Source: Gautieria morchelliformis (lineage: Eukaryota > Basidiomycota > Agaricomycetes > Gomphales > Gomphaceae). Taken from it: 64,000 nucleotides of DNA. Location: NCBI GenBank assembly GCA_015179125.1, contig WHVA01000025.1:124001-188000 (forward strand), read 5' to 3'. Shown piece by piece: positions 45,328 through 57,900 of the stretch. A model generated the notes under the pieces. It saw nothing but the letters and a program-made list of their open reading frames with translations, ran no database searches and was not told where the DNA came from. The number at the start of each line of letters is the position of its first letter. Positions within the stretch are counted from its first letter, which is position 1. A program made the position numbers and the translations under genes.

Positions 45328-46466
45328 GGGTGTTATGATCGGGTGCATGTATCGTACTCAATCCCTAGGTTTTCATCCAGATCTTGGCATTGTTGTGGAA
45401 CCATGGCACCGGTCGCAATGGAACGCAAGCTAATCGGGGAAAGGCGTCATGGTCCGACAAACGACATGAATGCGGGACAAACTTGTGAAACACTTTTCTT
45501 CTCTCCACCCACACCCACAGTGTCCTCCATGTTTGCCACTCAGCATCCAAGCACGCCAAATCTTCAACAATAACAAGTGACTGACCAGACCGAAAGGGTT
45601 ATAGCTGCTGATGAAGACAGAGAAGCTAATTAGAGCGATTTTTTTAAATAACTAAGCTATCACGGAGAGCAAGAAGCGGCGGGATAAATACTGTCTGGTT
45701 GGGTTCCCGAAACAATTAACCCATCCAGCTCCTCATTCGTGAGTGTATTTCTAAGCAGTGCAAGCTCTAGAAAGTAGTTTAAAGTTTGTGAAACACGTTT
45801 CCACAGGTTCATGTGTGCGAGGTAAGGCCCTTGATGTCAACAGACATATATGCATAGCTCTATTGTCTCCTACAAGCTGCCTCTCTTCTGATTTGAGAGC
45901 TTCCCATGTTTCTACAGGCATCTCCTCCAGTTCTGCCTGAGAGAGAGAGAATATCAATTATAGTGCTGGAAGCATAAGTACAAGCGCTTATGGTGCACTC
46001 TAACTACAAAACATTAGTACTATGTGAGAGTTATCTACTGTCATTAAGGAGACTGTGGGAGATAGATATGACAGCTGGATTTTGTGAGAATAGGGGAAAA
46101 ACCGAGACCCCATTTTTGGTGATGTGCCAGTGAGTTGCCCCAGGAATGTCACAGATGGGCTCACATCCACTAGTCCAGAGCGGGTGGGCCAAGATTGGTA
46201 GGGGTAGTCAGGTCAGTGTGTTTGCAGAAGCATCACACATTGGGGAATGGCGTGTCAGAGAGCGGTTGGGTGCAGCGAGTACTACAGAGGACATTGTTGG
46301 CCAGATGTAAATACCCTAATTTACTGGCATTGCCTAAGGCAATGGCTCGATTACCTAACTCTCTGAATTTTGTTTTGTAGCTCCAGGCTCGAGAAATTAT
46401 GCAGTTTCAACTTATTCCATGGGTCACAAAATCGATTCGGGCCCGGGTAAGAATTATTCCGTGTTT
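45328..46466. other. No gene recognised
   Basis: 1.1 kb of mixed composition with only short frames in all registers. Confidence 0.5.
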
Positions 46467-46864
46467 CACTGCAGGCATAGAAAGGTTTTCTGGTCTGAAA
46501 CTGTTCAAAAAATTGTAAAGATTTTCCAAATATTTTTAGTGTTTTTTTTTATGTGAAAAAACTATCATAAAATTTTGTGTTTTTATTAGAATTTGTTGAG
46601 CAAGAAAATTGTAAAAAAATTCAAAGTTTTTTGCAGGGTTTTTTATGGGTTTCTTTGTGTTTTCACAAAGAAACGTATAAAAACACATAAAAAACCCTTC
46701 AAGAAACTTTAAACTTTTTGACAATTTTCTTACTCAACAAATTCTAACAAAACACAAAGTTTTGTTAAAGTTTTTTTACATTAAAAACACTAAAAAAATT
46801 TGGAATATCTTTACAGTTTTTTGAACAGTTTTTCCAACCAGAAATTTTTTATATGCCTCCAGTG
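46467..46864. mobile_element. CACTG-ended MITE, 398 bp, full-length hairpin
   Basis: Starts CACTGCAGGCATAGAAA and ends TTTATATGCCTCCAGTG; flanked by the 3-bp duplication TTT (46464-46466, 46865-46867). The AT-rich interior is a long imperfect palindrome: 'ttagaatttgttgagcaaga' near 46588 faces its complement near 46727. The ends and 3-bp duplications fit a CACTA/CMC-type element. Confidence 0.85.
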
Positions 46865-46867
46865 TTT

Positions 46868-47360
46868 GAGTCAAATATGTCGTGCAAGTAGCATACAGTA
46901 TTTCTAAATCATCTTTGCAAGTGCATTACAGGGATGAAAGCCAGTCAATGAAGAGACTCGGTGAGATGCACATCGACTGTGCGAGTTGGGATGAGAGGAT
47001 GGCATCATTGTGTCAGTACCGGACCATTGTCAGTCAGCTCGAAATTTCCATGCAGACCTGCGATCTTGAGAAACGTCTCGAAACCCAGTTGTGCCATCAT
47101 CTTCTCCCATGCCTCTGCCTCAATCATGGGATCCGAAGCCGTGTTGGCGTCGCTCCTGGGGCCTGTGCACCTGGGACTCACAGCCGTCGTTGTCTCGTTG
47201 GCCTGCATTCCCATCCGTATCGCCTTCACGCTGCCAGCAATCCATAGGAGAAATACTCATTTCAATACTCTCATGCTCATGCCAAGTCCTTTGGCATGTG
47301 AATGGGTATTCAGCGTTGAATCGCCTTCTGTTAGGGTGGTCCTAGGAGAAGCGGTGATGC
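46868..47360. other. No gene recognised
   Basis: Plus-strand open stretches ('LGLTAVVVSLACIPIRIAFT' near 47170-47230) occur but show no family. The LINE begins at or shortly after this region. Confidence 0.35.
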
Positions 47361-47602
47361 ATTCTTGACCAGAAGTACTGTACCGTAAGGTTTCCAGGGA
47401 TACGTAATACACGGCTCCCGCCCTTCGCTGTGCTACTACTAGGTATTGGCACTTGAGCTTCTTGGACCCATATCACCACCACCAACCTACTTTCCCACGG
47501 TCTCTGGGCTCTGTTAAATCCCTCAGACCCGAGTACAGGCCCAAGACAGCTAAGCATACTCTCTCGCACACACACACAACCTCACTCGCACACGCTCACA
47601 CT

Positions 47603-49188
47603 ATGCCGGCCAACCCCAACTCCCTCGCCACCCCAATGTTGCAGGGTATGGGGACGCTAGCGCCCAACCAAATCCTGCCCCAAAGCAGACCCACCCGCTC
47701 ACCCATGCCAGTCTTTGACCATGGAGATCCCATAGCCATGTTGAATACCAGGGGAATAAGTGAAGGTAATAAGACTGACATCTCAGCCCTTGCCTCCGCC
47801 CTGGAATCGTTCGGTGACTTCAAGCGTGGAACATCTTGGAAACTAGGTAAGGACGGCGCCGCACAACTGATTGCCATCACCAAGCTGCTACGGGAGGCCT
47901 CCCTCCTATATGGCGACAACAGAATGGCGACGAACAACGACCTAAAAAAGGTGGTCTCCGACATCAAGGAGGCCGTAGCCGCCGGTCATGGCCCGCCCCC
48001 CCCGGCCTCAAACGGAACCTCTTACGCCATTGCCGCCAAACGCAGTCTTGGAAGAACCTCGAACCAAGCCACCATACAGAAGCAAACGATGATAGCTGAA
48101 CTCCAACAAAAACAAATCTTTCTATCTATGAAGAGCGTTGCAAAAGATGCCCATATCCTCAAATGGGAACCGGCAGTCGCTACAAGGTACTGTAGCGGCA
48201 TCATTACTAACTATTTCGAAAGACACCCGGAATCAGCACCTCCAATGCCACTCTCGCTCTGCGGCATCACCAAGTCTACAGCAGGCAACATAACGCTCAC
48301 CTTCAAAATGGTCGAGGACACCAACAAGGCCCGCGCGCATGCGGACAGATGGGTCAAGGAGATCGACCCTGCGGCCACCACGCCTCAACGGTCCTACACC
48401 GTTGTGGCGCACAACGTCCCAGCTAGCTTCTGGTCTGAGACAGAAGATCTGAAGGATGGCATCGACTGTCTTGAGGACAGCAACTCAGACAGTGCGAGCG
48501 ACGGACGTCAAGTCGCCAACCTTGCATGGCTCAGCAGCGCTGAATCCCGCGACAGAACCAGACACGGCCCGCTTCTGATCAGCTACAGAACCAAAGCAGC
48601 CGCCAACGCAGCCATAGAAAATGGCCTAATATTCAAAGGTATCCTCTGCAGCGTCAGTATTTACATCCCGAGACCCCCACAGTGTTTCCGGTGCCAAGAC
48701 TGGGGCCACCGGGCGACGGGGTGTACCAGGGAGGCACGCTGCGGCCAATGCGCTGGGCCCCATTCTACCAATGACCACTCATGCGCGCATGAGCACCCCT
48801 GTCCCACAGGTAAACCAGGGAGGCACGCTGCGGCCAATGCGCTGGGCCCCATTCTACCAATGACCACTCATGCGCGCATGAGCACCCCTGTCCCACAGGT
48901 AAAAACTGCACCACAGAGAAACCCAAATGTGCCAACTGCCAAGGCGATCACCCGAGATGGACCCGCACATGCCCGGCTGTGAAAGCCACCATTGAAGCTC
49001 AGACATCAAAAGATGAGTATGCGACCGGAAAATACGAAGCTTACACTCCCTTTGCTTTTGCAGACATAGACTACACGCCAGGACACCGCTCAGCTGCTCA
49101 ACCTCACTCCCCCTCTCCACGACTCAACCTCTTGCAACCACTTATCAACTACATTCCACCCACCTCCCCCCCTGGTCCCAATGCCTGA
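47603..49188 (+). pseudogene. LINE ORF1 (gag-like, CCHC knuckles), frameshifted by an 89-bp duplication
   Basis: Starts at ATG after a CA-rich leader. The N-terminal half is helical and polar; the C-terminal part holds CCHC knuckles 'CFRCQDWGHRATGC' and 'CGQCAGPHSTNDHSC', then a third, 'CANCQGDHPRWTRTC', after the duplication. The 89-bp segment 48725-48813 is repeated exactly at 48814-48902. 89 is not a multiple of three, so the frame changes and the current ORF stops at 48982, whereas the original frame runs to the TGA at 49186-49188. The region is 1586 nt; minus 89 it is exactly 499 codons. The product would be an RNA-binding nucleoprotein. Confidence 0.85.
48725..48902 (+). repeat. Exact 89-bp tandem duplication in LINE ORF1
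   Basis: Two adjacent identical 89-base units starting 'accagggaggcacgctgcgg'. With no differences between them, the duplication must be recent. Confidence 0.93.
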
Positions 49189-52159
49189 ACGCACACCACA
49201 AAAGAACCTTCAGATTAAACAGCAAAACTGCAAGCACTCAAAAGACATCACCCTGTCCCTTATCAATACGACGGACCCAACGGACTGGGACCTCCTTCTA
49301 ATTCAAGAACCATACATCTACCCAAGGACTCGACTCTCGCCGGCCACCCAACACTGGTACATCATGTACCCTATACAAGATAAAGATGACAACGCTTTGC
49401 CCCGCTCTATTCTCCTCATCTCCACCCAACTGACGTCGAACTCCTTCAGACAGATCCGGATCATATCACATGCAATAACAGCACTTACCATTACCCATGA
49501 TGACATCAACATCGACGTATACAACATCTACAACCCCCCAGAATCCAATATAACGCTCATGCACCTACGACAATGGCTCATCGCTAATCCGACACCCCTC
49601 GCCTCCTCCACCATCTGGGCTGGCGACTTCAACAAACACAACCCCCTCTGGGCGGGCCCCAACCAACCGCGCTGATGCCGTCTCAGCAACACGGATATGA
49701 TTATGCAGCTCCTTGCCAAACAACATATGGAACTGCAACTTCCACCAGGCACCCCCACCTTTCAATCGGACAGTCATCGCACCTGGACCACCATCAATCT
49801 TGTCTTCACCAGCCCCGATCTCACCCACAGAATCCTTACCTGTGACACCTCTCACAAAGATCGCATCCTGTCAGCCGACCACCTCCCTATCCACACCACA
49901 CTCGACCTAACAATCGAGAGAAGGACCATCTCCCTGGGCCGCAACTTTCGGCAGGCCGACTGGACAGCCTTCAAGAAGAAGCTATCTGAAGAAATAGACC
50001 TACATGGCCCCCACACTGATACACCCCCCTCGACAGCCAGCCAGCTAGACGACTATGTGGAACAACTCACGCGGTCGATCCAAAAATGCATCGACATGCT
50101 GATACCGAGGCTTCGTGCCTCCCCCTTCTCCAAATGATGGTGGCATCGCGAACTATCTCAGCTGCGACGTGAATATGCCCGGAGGAGTAGGGAAGAATAC
50201 CTTTCGTGATTCACCGCGGACTGGGGACCTGCGAAGTTAGCATCAAACGAGGCGAGGAACACGTACACTGCCGCACTACGGAAGGCCAAGGCTGACCACT
50301 GGAAGGAATGGATCGAGAAGGCCAACGAAAAAGATGTATGGATTGCCGGGAAATACGCGAAGAACCCTCTCTCGGACGGAGCACGCTCTCGCATTCCCAC
50401 CCTAGTCACTAGAGGGGCGGATGGCGAAACCACAGTGGAACTGCAAGCGGATGCCGACAAAGCTGCCCTATTCACGGAGCTATTCTTTCCCCCTTGCCCT
50501 CCCAGCCTTCCTGTTCTACCACAAGACTCGACCCCCCACCCGCCGCCACTCAAATTCTCGATGCCGGCACCACACCAGATCCAGCGTCGAATCAGGAGAT
50601 CCGGCCCATACAAGGGGCCCGGCGAAGATGGCATACCAAATGTCGTACTAAGGGAGTGCGAGAGTGTACTAACACCACACCTATATACCTGCCTACAGGC
50701 CATCATCAAGCTCCGTTACTTCCCAAAATGCTGGCGAGTCTGGAAGACTATAGTGTTGCGCAAGCCAGGCCGGCCAGACTACTCCATAGCAAAGGCCTAC
50801 AGACCGATCACGTTATACAACACAATGGGTAAGATTATCTCTGGTGTCATGACTGACATCACAGTCTACCTGACGGTTCGCCACAACCTCCTCCCGTCAC
50901 GTCACTTCAGAGGCCTCCCAGGGAGGACCACTGTCGACTCGCTTCTACACCTCACCCATCGAGTTAAAGCGGCATGGCACAACCACAAGGTCATCACAAT
51001 AGTCTTCCTCGACATTGCAAATGCATTTCCCAATGCGGTGACAGAGCGCCTTCTCAAGAACATGTCCCAATTAGGGTACCCGGTGGAGATCATCTCCTTC
51101 TTTGAAGCCATGCTCAAAGACAGGAAAACAATGCTGAGCTTTGATGATTTTTCCTCAGCGCTCATTGACATTGACAACGGTATTGGCCAGGGTGAAACAG
51201 CCTCAATGGTACTATATCTTATTTATAGCCATGGCCTAGTGGCCATTCCCCAAGGCGACAAAGAAGATGGCGGCGCCTACGTGGATGACAACTTCTTCGT
51301 GGCAATTGAAGATACCTTCGAGGAATGCGACGAAATCCTGAATGATATGCTCGACAAGCAGACAGCATGGTCGATGGCCCACAACTCACGTGCCGAGCTA
51401 TCCAAGTTCCAGTGCCTCAGACTCACTAGGCGCAAGGACATCGTACGGACAGACTTTCTACACAGACAAACCCGACACACCATCAAATGCGTAACGGAAG
51501 CCCGTCTGCTGGGAGTGCAGATCGACCAGGAGCTTTGCTGGCACCAGAATATACAGCAGGCCGTGCAGAAGGCAGAAAGCCTCCTCCTCGCCGTAAACAG
51601 ACTCACCAGACCATCCTTCGGCCTGCCGGAACGACATGTTTGACAGCTCTATTCGGCCATGGTCTTACCCAAACTAGAGTATGCGCTCCCAGTATGGTAC
51701 ACCCCCCCCCTTGCCAATCCCAGGATGGGTCGCCAAACTGGATCAGTGGGACACGCAAAAGCCCTAGAAAAGGTACAAAGACTAGGTTGTCTACTGATCA
51801 CCGGAGCTTACAGATCGACGGCAACTAACCTACTCAAGCTTCACACCATGATCCCGCCAGTACAAATACGTCTGTACAACACCTGCCACCGAGAAGCCCT
51901 GCGCCTGGCGACCCTGCCAGAGGCGCACCCACTGTTCAAGGCGGTCAAGCTCAGCGCGAAGAGACGACCATGAGCCCACCCATCTCCGATACACAACCTT
52001 CTCTGGAGATACAAGATCCGGCCGCACACGATTGAAACGATCGGGCTTGGCTCAGTTCACAGCCAACATCGCCAGCGATAAACCAGCCGCAGCCAGCACA
52101 GTCAGGATGAGAATTGATGGCGTACACATCTACTCGGACGGTTCGGGCTTCAAGGGCAA
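49181..52159 (+). pseudogene. LINE ORF2 (APE endonuclease, RT, RNase H start), inactivated
   Basis: The ATG at 49181 overlaps the ORF1 stop by eight bases, suggesting termination-reinitiation. Endonuclease: 'LLIQEPYIYP', 'TIWAGDFNKHNPLW', 'ADHLPIHTTL'. Reverse transcriptase: 'GPGEDGIPNVVL', 'YRPITLYNTMGKI', 'FLDIANAFPNA', catalytic 'AYVDDNFF' near 51280. RNase H begins at 'HIYSDGSG' (about 52120). One frame is held from 49181 to about 51973, broken only by TGA codons at 49673, 50135, 50207, 51641 and 51971; a frameshift follows near 52050. A Helitron end cuts it at 52160. Confidence 0.87.
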
Positions 52160-52895
52160 CTAGGTGGATACCCGCGCTTCGCGTGGGGGTGCAAGTCAAA
52201 CGCCTCAGTAAGGTCAAACGCCTTGGGTAAATCAAACTTGGGATAAGTCAAACACATTCAGATAAGAAAAATTCTTTCAGATAAGTAAAACACATCTTAT
52301 TGATTGAAAGTAGCTCTAAGTAACACATCAAGGTAGGTAATGTTATGACCATGCTGCTTGACCAACTCTGGTACCTCCATGCCTCCTCTGGCTCTATTCT
52401 GCAATGTCCACACTTTGACCTTTTGATCCCCTTGTTCTTTACTATTCACATACTTCCCCTTTTGACTCTATTCACCAGCCTTCCCTACTTGACCCTTAGC
52501 ATAGCAAGTCTGGAGCATCAGGAGATCCATTTGTTCCACTATCAATTAGACCCACATTCCCCTTGTTCTTATTGATTGTTCTTAGTTCTACCCGGCACCC
52601 CCTTGTAGTTCCTCTTGTTCCGTATTAGTTACTTACTCCATTTATCCTAGTTACTTTTGCTTGCACTGGAATTGCTTACCTCTACCTTCTGACATGTTGT
52701 CTCAGCTCTTTGTATAAAACCCAGTCATGTGTGCCTCTGTTCTGCAATCAGATAATTGACTTTGATATGTGACACCCTTTGCACTGTTTCCTGTTCTTAC
52801 CACAGCAAGTACTTGCAAGGCCTCTGTCTCTCTGACCTCTGCCTTCCAACTTGATTTCTGATATCCAACTTAACTCGATTCTTGAACCCTTACCT
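52160..52895 (-). mobile_element. Helitron 3'-terminal fragment (Hel-A)
   Basis: On the minus strand the terminus reads hairpin CCCACGCGAAGCGCGGG then TATCCACCTAG, followed by host T: a canonical Helitron 3' end (hairpin + CTAG|T), inserted in the LINE. The next ~180 bases match the end of the helicase gene ('YLDVLLRA' in place of 'YKDVLLRAP'). From about 52340 to 52895 the sequence (starting 'tgttatgaccatgctg') is unrelated to the other Helitrons and shows no gene; it may be captured or inserted DNA. Confidence 0.75.
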
Positions 52896-53024
52896 CTAGG
52901 TGGATACCCATGCTTCACACGGGGGTGTAGGTCAAACACATTGGGTAAATCAAACTTGGGATAAGTAAAACACATCTCATTGCAATTGAAAGTAGCTATA
53001 AGTAACACATCAAGATAGGTAATG

Positions 53025-53765
53025 TCTCTACACATGTCTGCATGTGCCCAAGTATAGTGTGCATAGCATGTCCTCCATGCATAGTGTGTCTTCACATGTA
53101 GTGTGTCCCCACATGTAGCATGTCCCCAAGTACAGTGTGCGTAGCGTGTCCCACATGCATAGCATGTCCCTGGTTTGTAGCATGTCCCCAAACGTAGCGT
53201 GTCCCTAAATTATAGCCTGTGTGTCCCCCATGCATAGCGTGTCCACATGTGTAGCATGTCCCTACATGTAGTGTATGTAGCATCTCCCACAAGTATAGTG
53301 TGCAAAGTGTGTCCCCAATGCATAACATGTCCCCCAAGTATAGTGTGCATAGCATGTCCTTTGTTTGTAGTGTGTCCCCCAAGTGTAGCATGTGTAGAAT
53401 GTCCCTTGTTTGTAGTGTTTTCCCCTGTAGTGTGTCCCTTGTTTGTACCGTGTCCCCCAAGCATAGTGTGTCCCCACATATAGTGTGCACATCCCCATGC
53501 ATAGCATGCTTGTCCCCACGCATAACATGCGTGTCCCCAAGCATAGCATGTGTGTCCCCATGCATAGCATGCTTGTCCCCATGCATAACATGCGTGTCCC
53601 CATGCATAGCCTGTCTGTCCCCAAGAATAGTGTGTCCCCACATGTGGCATGCATGTCCCCATGCATAGCATACATGTCCCCAAGCATAGCGTGCGTGTCT
53701 CCACGCATAACATGCGTGTCCCCATGCATAGTGTGTGTAGCATGCCCCTCAAGTATAGCATATCC
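53025..53765. repeat. Minisatellite, degenerate ~20-25 bp units (TGTCCCCATGCATAGCATG type)
   Basis: About 740 bases built from repeats of 'tgtcccc.' plus 'atgcatagcatg' with palindromic ATGCAT and GCATGC cores. The frames crossing it (minus 53210-53788, plus 53300-53841) are artefacts of periodicity. Confidence 0.9.
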
Positions 53766-54349
53766 CCAAGGGCCTCAAAGTGAAGCAAGCAGAGGCTGTT
53801 ACTACTTATTAAATTTTCACAAAGTCAGGATAATTTATTGATATCTATTTGCGAAAAAATGTCAAAAAAGTACAGTACATTGAAGCAGAAGCTGTGATTA
53901 ATGCCCAGCCAAAGCCAGAGAAGCCCAGAGACTGACAGAGAAACCCAGAGCCCAGCCAAAGCCATAGTAAGCCAGCCACCAGTATAGCCAGAGAGGAGTG
54001 GCTGGTAAGCGGCTTTACAGTAAATAAACCAATAAAACAAACCACATTTAAAAGCAGAATCTATTGTCATTAATTCTAGAGGAAACTTATGTCTATTTTT
54101 GAAAAAAACCTGAAAAATATTGATATTAAAAAACCTTTTTTCAGCAGTCTTTGGATGTTATTTAAATCTATTTTCGAAAAAAATCACAAAAATATAATGT
54201 AAATGTGACAACTATATGATGAAAACAAAAGGAACCAATAAAATTACCAACACAAATATAATAAAATACATGGCAATCCATTAAAAAAAGGATATTACTT
54301 ATCAATAGCCAGCCAGCCATAGCAATGGACAGCCAGCCAGCTAAGGGAG

Positions 54350-54425
54350 GAGACAGCAGACACAGCAGACAGCAGACAGCAGACAGCAGACAGAAGACAG
54401 CAGACAGCAGACAGCAAAAAGCAGA
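54350..54425. repeat. Heptanucleotide microsatellite (CAGACAG type)
   Basis: About nine units of 'cagacag' with late variants 'caaaaag' and 'cagaaag'. Confidence 0.9.
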
Positions 54426-54900
54426 AAGCAGAGAGAGGACTCACCGGTTGGGCAGGTTCCTGGCGTTTCCTCCTTACCGTTTGGCCTTTATACCGCGTGC
54501 GCGTGTCATGCACGGACCACGCTCACGTATGCGCGCTCTGGTCGCGAACAGGTCACGTGACCGCTGCGCAGTGTTCTATGCTCGCGGCTGCGCCGCTCGC
54601 TGCTGACCTAATTTGGAACGCAAACGGTCACGTGACCATGCTGCACAGCGTTCTTGGCTCGCGGCTGCGCCGCTCGCGTGCCGCTGACAAACTGATGACC
54701 TAAAACCTGACATAAGCGACGCCCACAACCCACCGAGGCGCTTTCATATAGTGTAATTAGGTGGATACCCGCGCTTCGCGCGGGGGTGCAAGTCAAACGC
54801 ATCAGTAAGTCTAATGCATCGGTAAGTCTAACATATCAGTAAGGTCAAGTGCATTGGGGAAAATCAAAGCAATCAATTTGCATCAAGTAGATATCAGAAA

Positions 54901-57900
54901 TCAAGGAGCTCTAAGTAATACATCTTTATATACAATGTTGGTTGTGTTCAAACCCTCCTCAAGCAAGACCTTCACTTTGTTCCAGCTTGTTCCCCTTGAA
55001 ACACCAACATACAACTGACCATGTCCAAACACTGGATATCTCAGGTCCAGCCCAACCGTACCCAAAGACTGTCCCTGAGACTTGTTGATGGTCATTGCAA
55101 ATGCCACACGCACTGGAAACTGTCTCCTCTGCAGCACAAATGGTAATTCCCCCTCTGATGGTGAAATGGTGATCCTGGGGATGAAAGCAGTATTTCCTGC
55201 ACGTGGACCTGAGATGATCCTGACCTCCAACACTCTATTCCTCATCCTGACCAACCGCAACCTTGTCCCATTGCATAGTCCTTGCTTCTTATCCAAATTG
55301 CGCAACATCATCAGAGGCACTCCAGGCTTGACTTCCAAGTGAGCAGGAGGAAGACTGCCCATCTCTATGGAATTCAGATACTCCACAGGATACTGCTCTG
55401 CAAAGTCGGTTTCCTTGACAGAATCTGCACAGTGGAAGACCTGAGCATCACCTGGAAACTGCCTCAACACCATGGAATTGATCTCATTGACCTCAATATT
55501 TCTGGGACAGAGGATGGCCCGCTCCAAGAAATAATTGTCCTGGGCAGGGATTGCATTGCCAATGCCAGGGTATATTTCCTGGATCAGCTCTGCAATTCCA
55601 GGGCCACAAACCATGTGTTGAGGGAGTGAGAAGGTATGATCTAGTGGGAGATCCTTTCCCTGACCCACATTCTGCAGCCATTCTGCAAACCTGGCTCTGT
55701 CAGGGTCATTTCTCACCCGCATGTTCTCTGTCAGATGGAGGACCTTGATCTTTGGCCACAGATATGACTTCTGAAGGGTAGCTCCCACGATATCCTCCTT
55801 GGAGCCTTTGGGGACAATTGGCAGAGTCTGCTGAAAGTCACCTCCAAAGGCAACCGTGATGCCACCAAAGGGTCGGTCAGGCTGGTCAAGGAAATCCCTC
55901 AGTGTCCTGTCAATGGCCTCTATGGCATGGCGATGCTGCATTGCAGCCTTATCCTAAATGATGAGCCTGGCCAGTCTCAGCATATCAGCCTGGTCAGAGT
56001 TCTTTTTGATGGAGGAGAGAGAGCCCTCATGGACAGGAATTGGAATTCCAAGCATGCTGTGAGAGGTTGTCCCATTAGTGAGGATAAGTGCAGCCATTGC
56101 AGATGAGGCTACAGCAAGCACAATGAGACTCTCCGCTCTACAGGAGTGGATTAGGGTGTTCCATGTGAATGATTTCCCAGCGCCCCCTGAGCCAGTGACG
56201 AAAAACATTTGCCCGTTAGGTTTCCCCTGAGCATCTATGTCCAGTGCCGACCGTAATATCTGATCATGCGCAGACCTTTGCCCCTCATTCAGCTTGGGAA
56301 CCTCCTCATCAGCCATCTGCCTCTCTTGAACAGGGTCATAGTCCCTCTGCTCAGCTATGAACCTGTTTCCAATCAGGACTTCCCACTCGCCTACCACCCG
56401 AGGCATATCTTTAAAGCTGCTCAAGGACATGCCATTACGCTGAAGGAGTTTATCCAAGAGAAAGAGGCCAAAATCATAGACCTGATCATCCCGTGGCTCC
56501 TGGATATTGTGTCTGACTTGGAGCCGATGTCTGAGATCATCACATATGTGCTCCTTGAAGGTGTCCCATAGTCTGTCAGGTTGTGAGGGAATGCAATGAC
56601 CAAGGATGGTGGCAAAGAGATGTCTGAGCTGAGCGCCTGTTTTCATGCCACTGGCTTCCTGGAGACACAACCTCCACTCCTGATCATCCTCCAGAAGTCC
56701 CCTGGCAAGACAGGCCTCCTTGTAAGTAGGACATTGTATGCCATCCACCGTCCTAAGCTCCTCAAAGGATCTGGCCCCCTTGATCACCGTGAGGAGAGTG
56801 CGCAAATAAAATCTCTCTCCTGATTTTGGGCTTGCAAAGTGGCGTCCACATAGAGCACATCGCGCGCATGAGGGTAGGCAGCATTGGCCTCAAAGTAGGC
56901 CATGAGCGCTGTCTTTGACCCCTCGACCCTGTTCATGATGGTGAGCGGATCAGCATCAGGATTGAAAACGACTGATTGCTGGTCTTTTTCATGGACTGGC
57001 AGTGCCATGACTGCAGGCACCTGGGTGTGGATTTCCCGCTCCAGCAACCTCCAACAGGCCTCATGAGCACTGACATAGCGAGCATCCAGGTACTTCTTTA
57101 TCTCATCATGGTTGACACCAAACACCATCGTGGTCCGATTGTGGCCCTTGTATAGATACTTGTGGATATACTTGATGCACCTCACACTGAAGGTGAATTC
57201 AAGGTTGATGTGACACCGGAGTTTGAGCAAGAGCAGAGGAGAGTATGGCACAACCCATCTGTTGTCCAGCATGTCACCTCTGACATTGTGCAGCCTTCCA
57301 TCATTGCGACGACGATATTTTGGATATCCATCTACATTCACAATGGTCTCCTCACAGAATGGCTTTGGGAAGCCTTTCTTGCACTTGCCATTTTCCATGC
57401 AGGGTGCGTTTGGATTCATTTGTCCACAGGGACCATGTGTCATCAGCTCACAGACCAACTGGTAGAGGACAGGATGTGTCTCTGGATCAGGGAACTCTGC
57501 TGAAATCATAGAATCCACCTCATGTGGATGTTTGACCTTGGACTTGTTGTGATAAACAGAAAATCAAAACAAAAAAAATCAATCAAAAGAAACACAAACT
57601 ACATTCACGATAGACGTCGGCGCAAACGACGATCACACGAATCTTACGACACGCTATATTACCCATAGATCGGGTAGTATACAGGAGTTCGAGCGTCGGC
57701 CACGTGCGGCCGATCAGGGACGGCGCGCCTATCGGGTGATGGTATCAGCCATGACGTCGACAGGCGCCAGGCCATAGGTACCAAGGGGTACGGGCACCAA
57801 ACGCCGCAGAGAATAGTAGACTGCGCAGGGGTACAGGGTGTTGTGGAATGACATGAGAAAGTCATCTGCAACACATATACTCAATCAGCTGCCACACAAG

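Larger units (their letters stand above)
47365..52159 (+). mobile_element. Tad1/I-type LINE with RNase H, interrupted by a Helitron
   Basis: Non-LTR retrotransposon with two overlapping ORFs: a zinc-knuckle ORF1 and an ORF2 with APE endonuclease, reverse transcriptase and the start of an RNase H domain. The sequence stops at 52159 in the RNase H 'YSDGSGFKGN' block, where a Helitron 3' end begins; the rest of the LINE is not in the window. The 5' end is estimated from a shared repeat (compare 20550-20665). Confidence 0.88.
52896..54756 (-). mobile_element. Non-autonomous Helitron (Hel-B), 1.86 kb
   Basis: The 3' end at 52896 has the family CTAG tail and a degenerate hairpin, followed by A rather than T. 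The 5' end at 54756 resembles that of Hel-C (shared 'ctatat.tgaaag', 'ggttgtgggcg' and the GCGGCTGCGCCGC repeats on the minus strand). Between them are a remnant of the helicase C-terminus, a large minisatellite, repeats of a 'ctattt..gaaaaaa' motif and a GC-rich 5' region. No Rep or helicase gene, so it would need proteins from a relative. Confidence 0.7.

Noticed and set aside
52340-52895. Solo LTR starting TGTTATGACC inside Hel-A
   Set aside because: The start looks like an LTR, but no matching CA end with a 5-bp duplication could be found.
53210-53841. Long His/Cys/Met-rich frames on both strands
   Set aside because: They arise from the minisatellite periodicity, run in several registers at once and encode the same repeated words.
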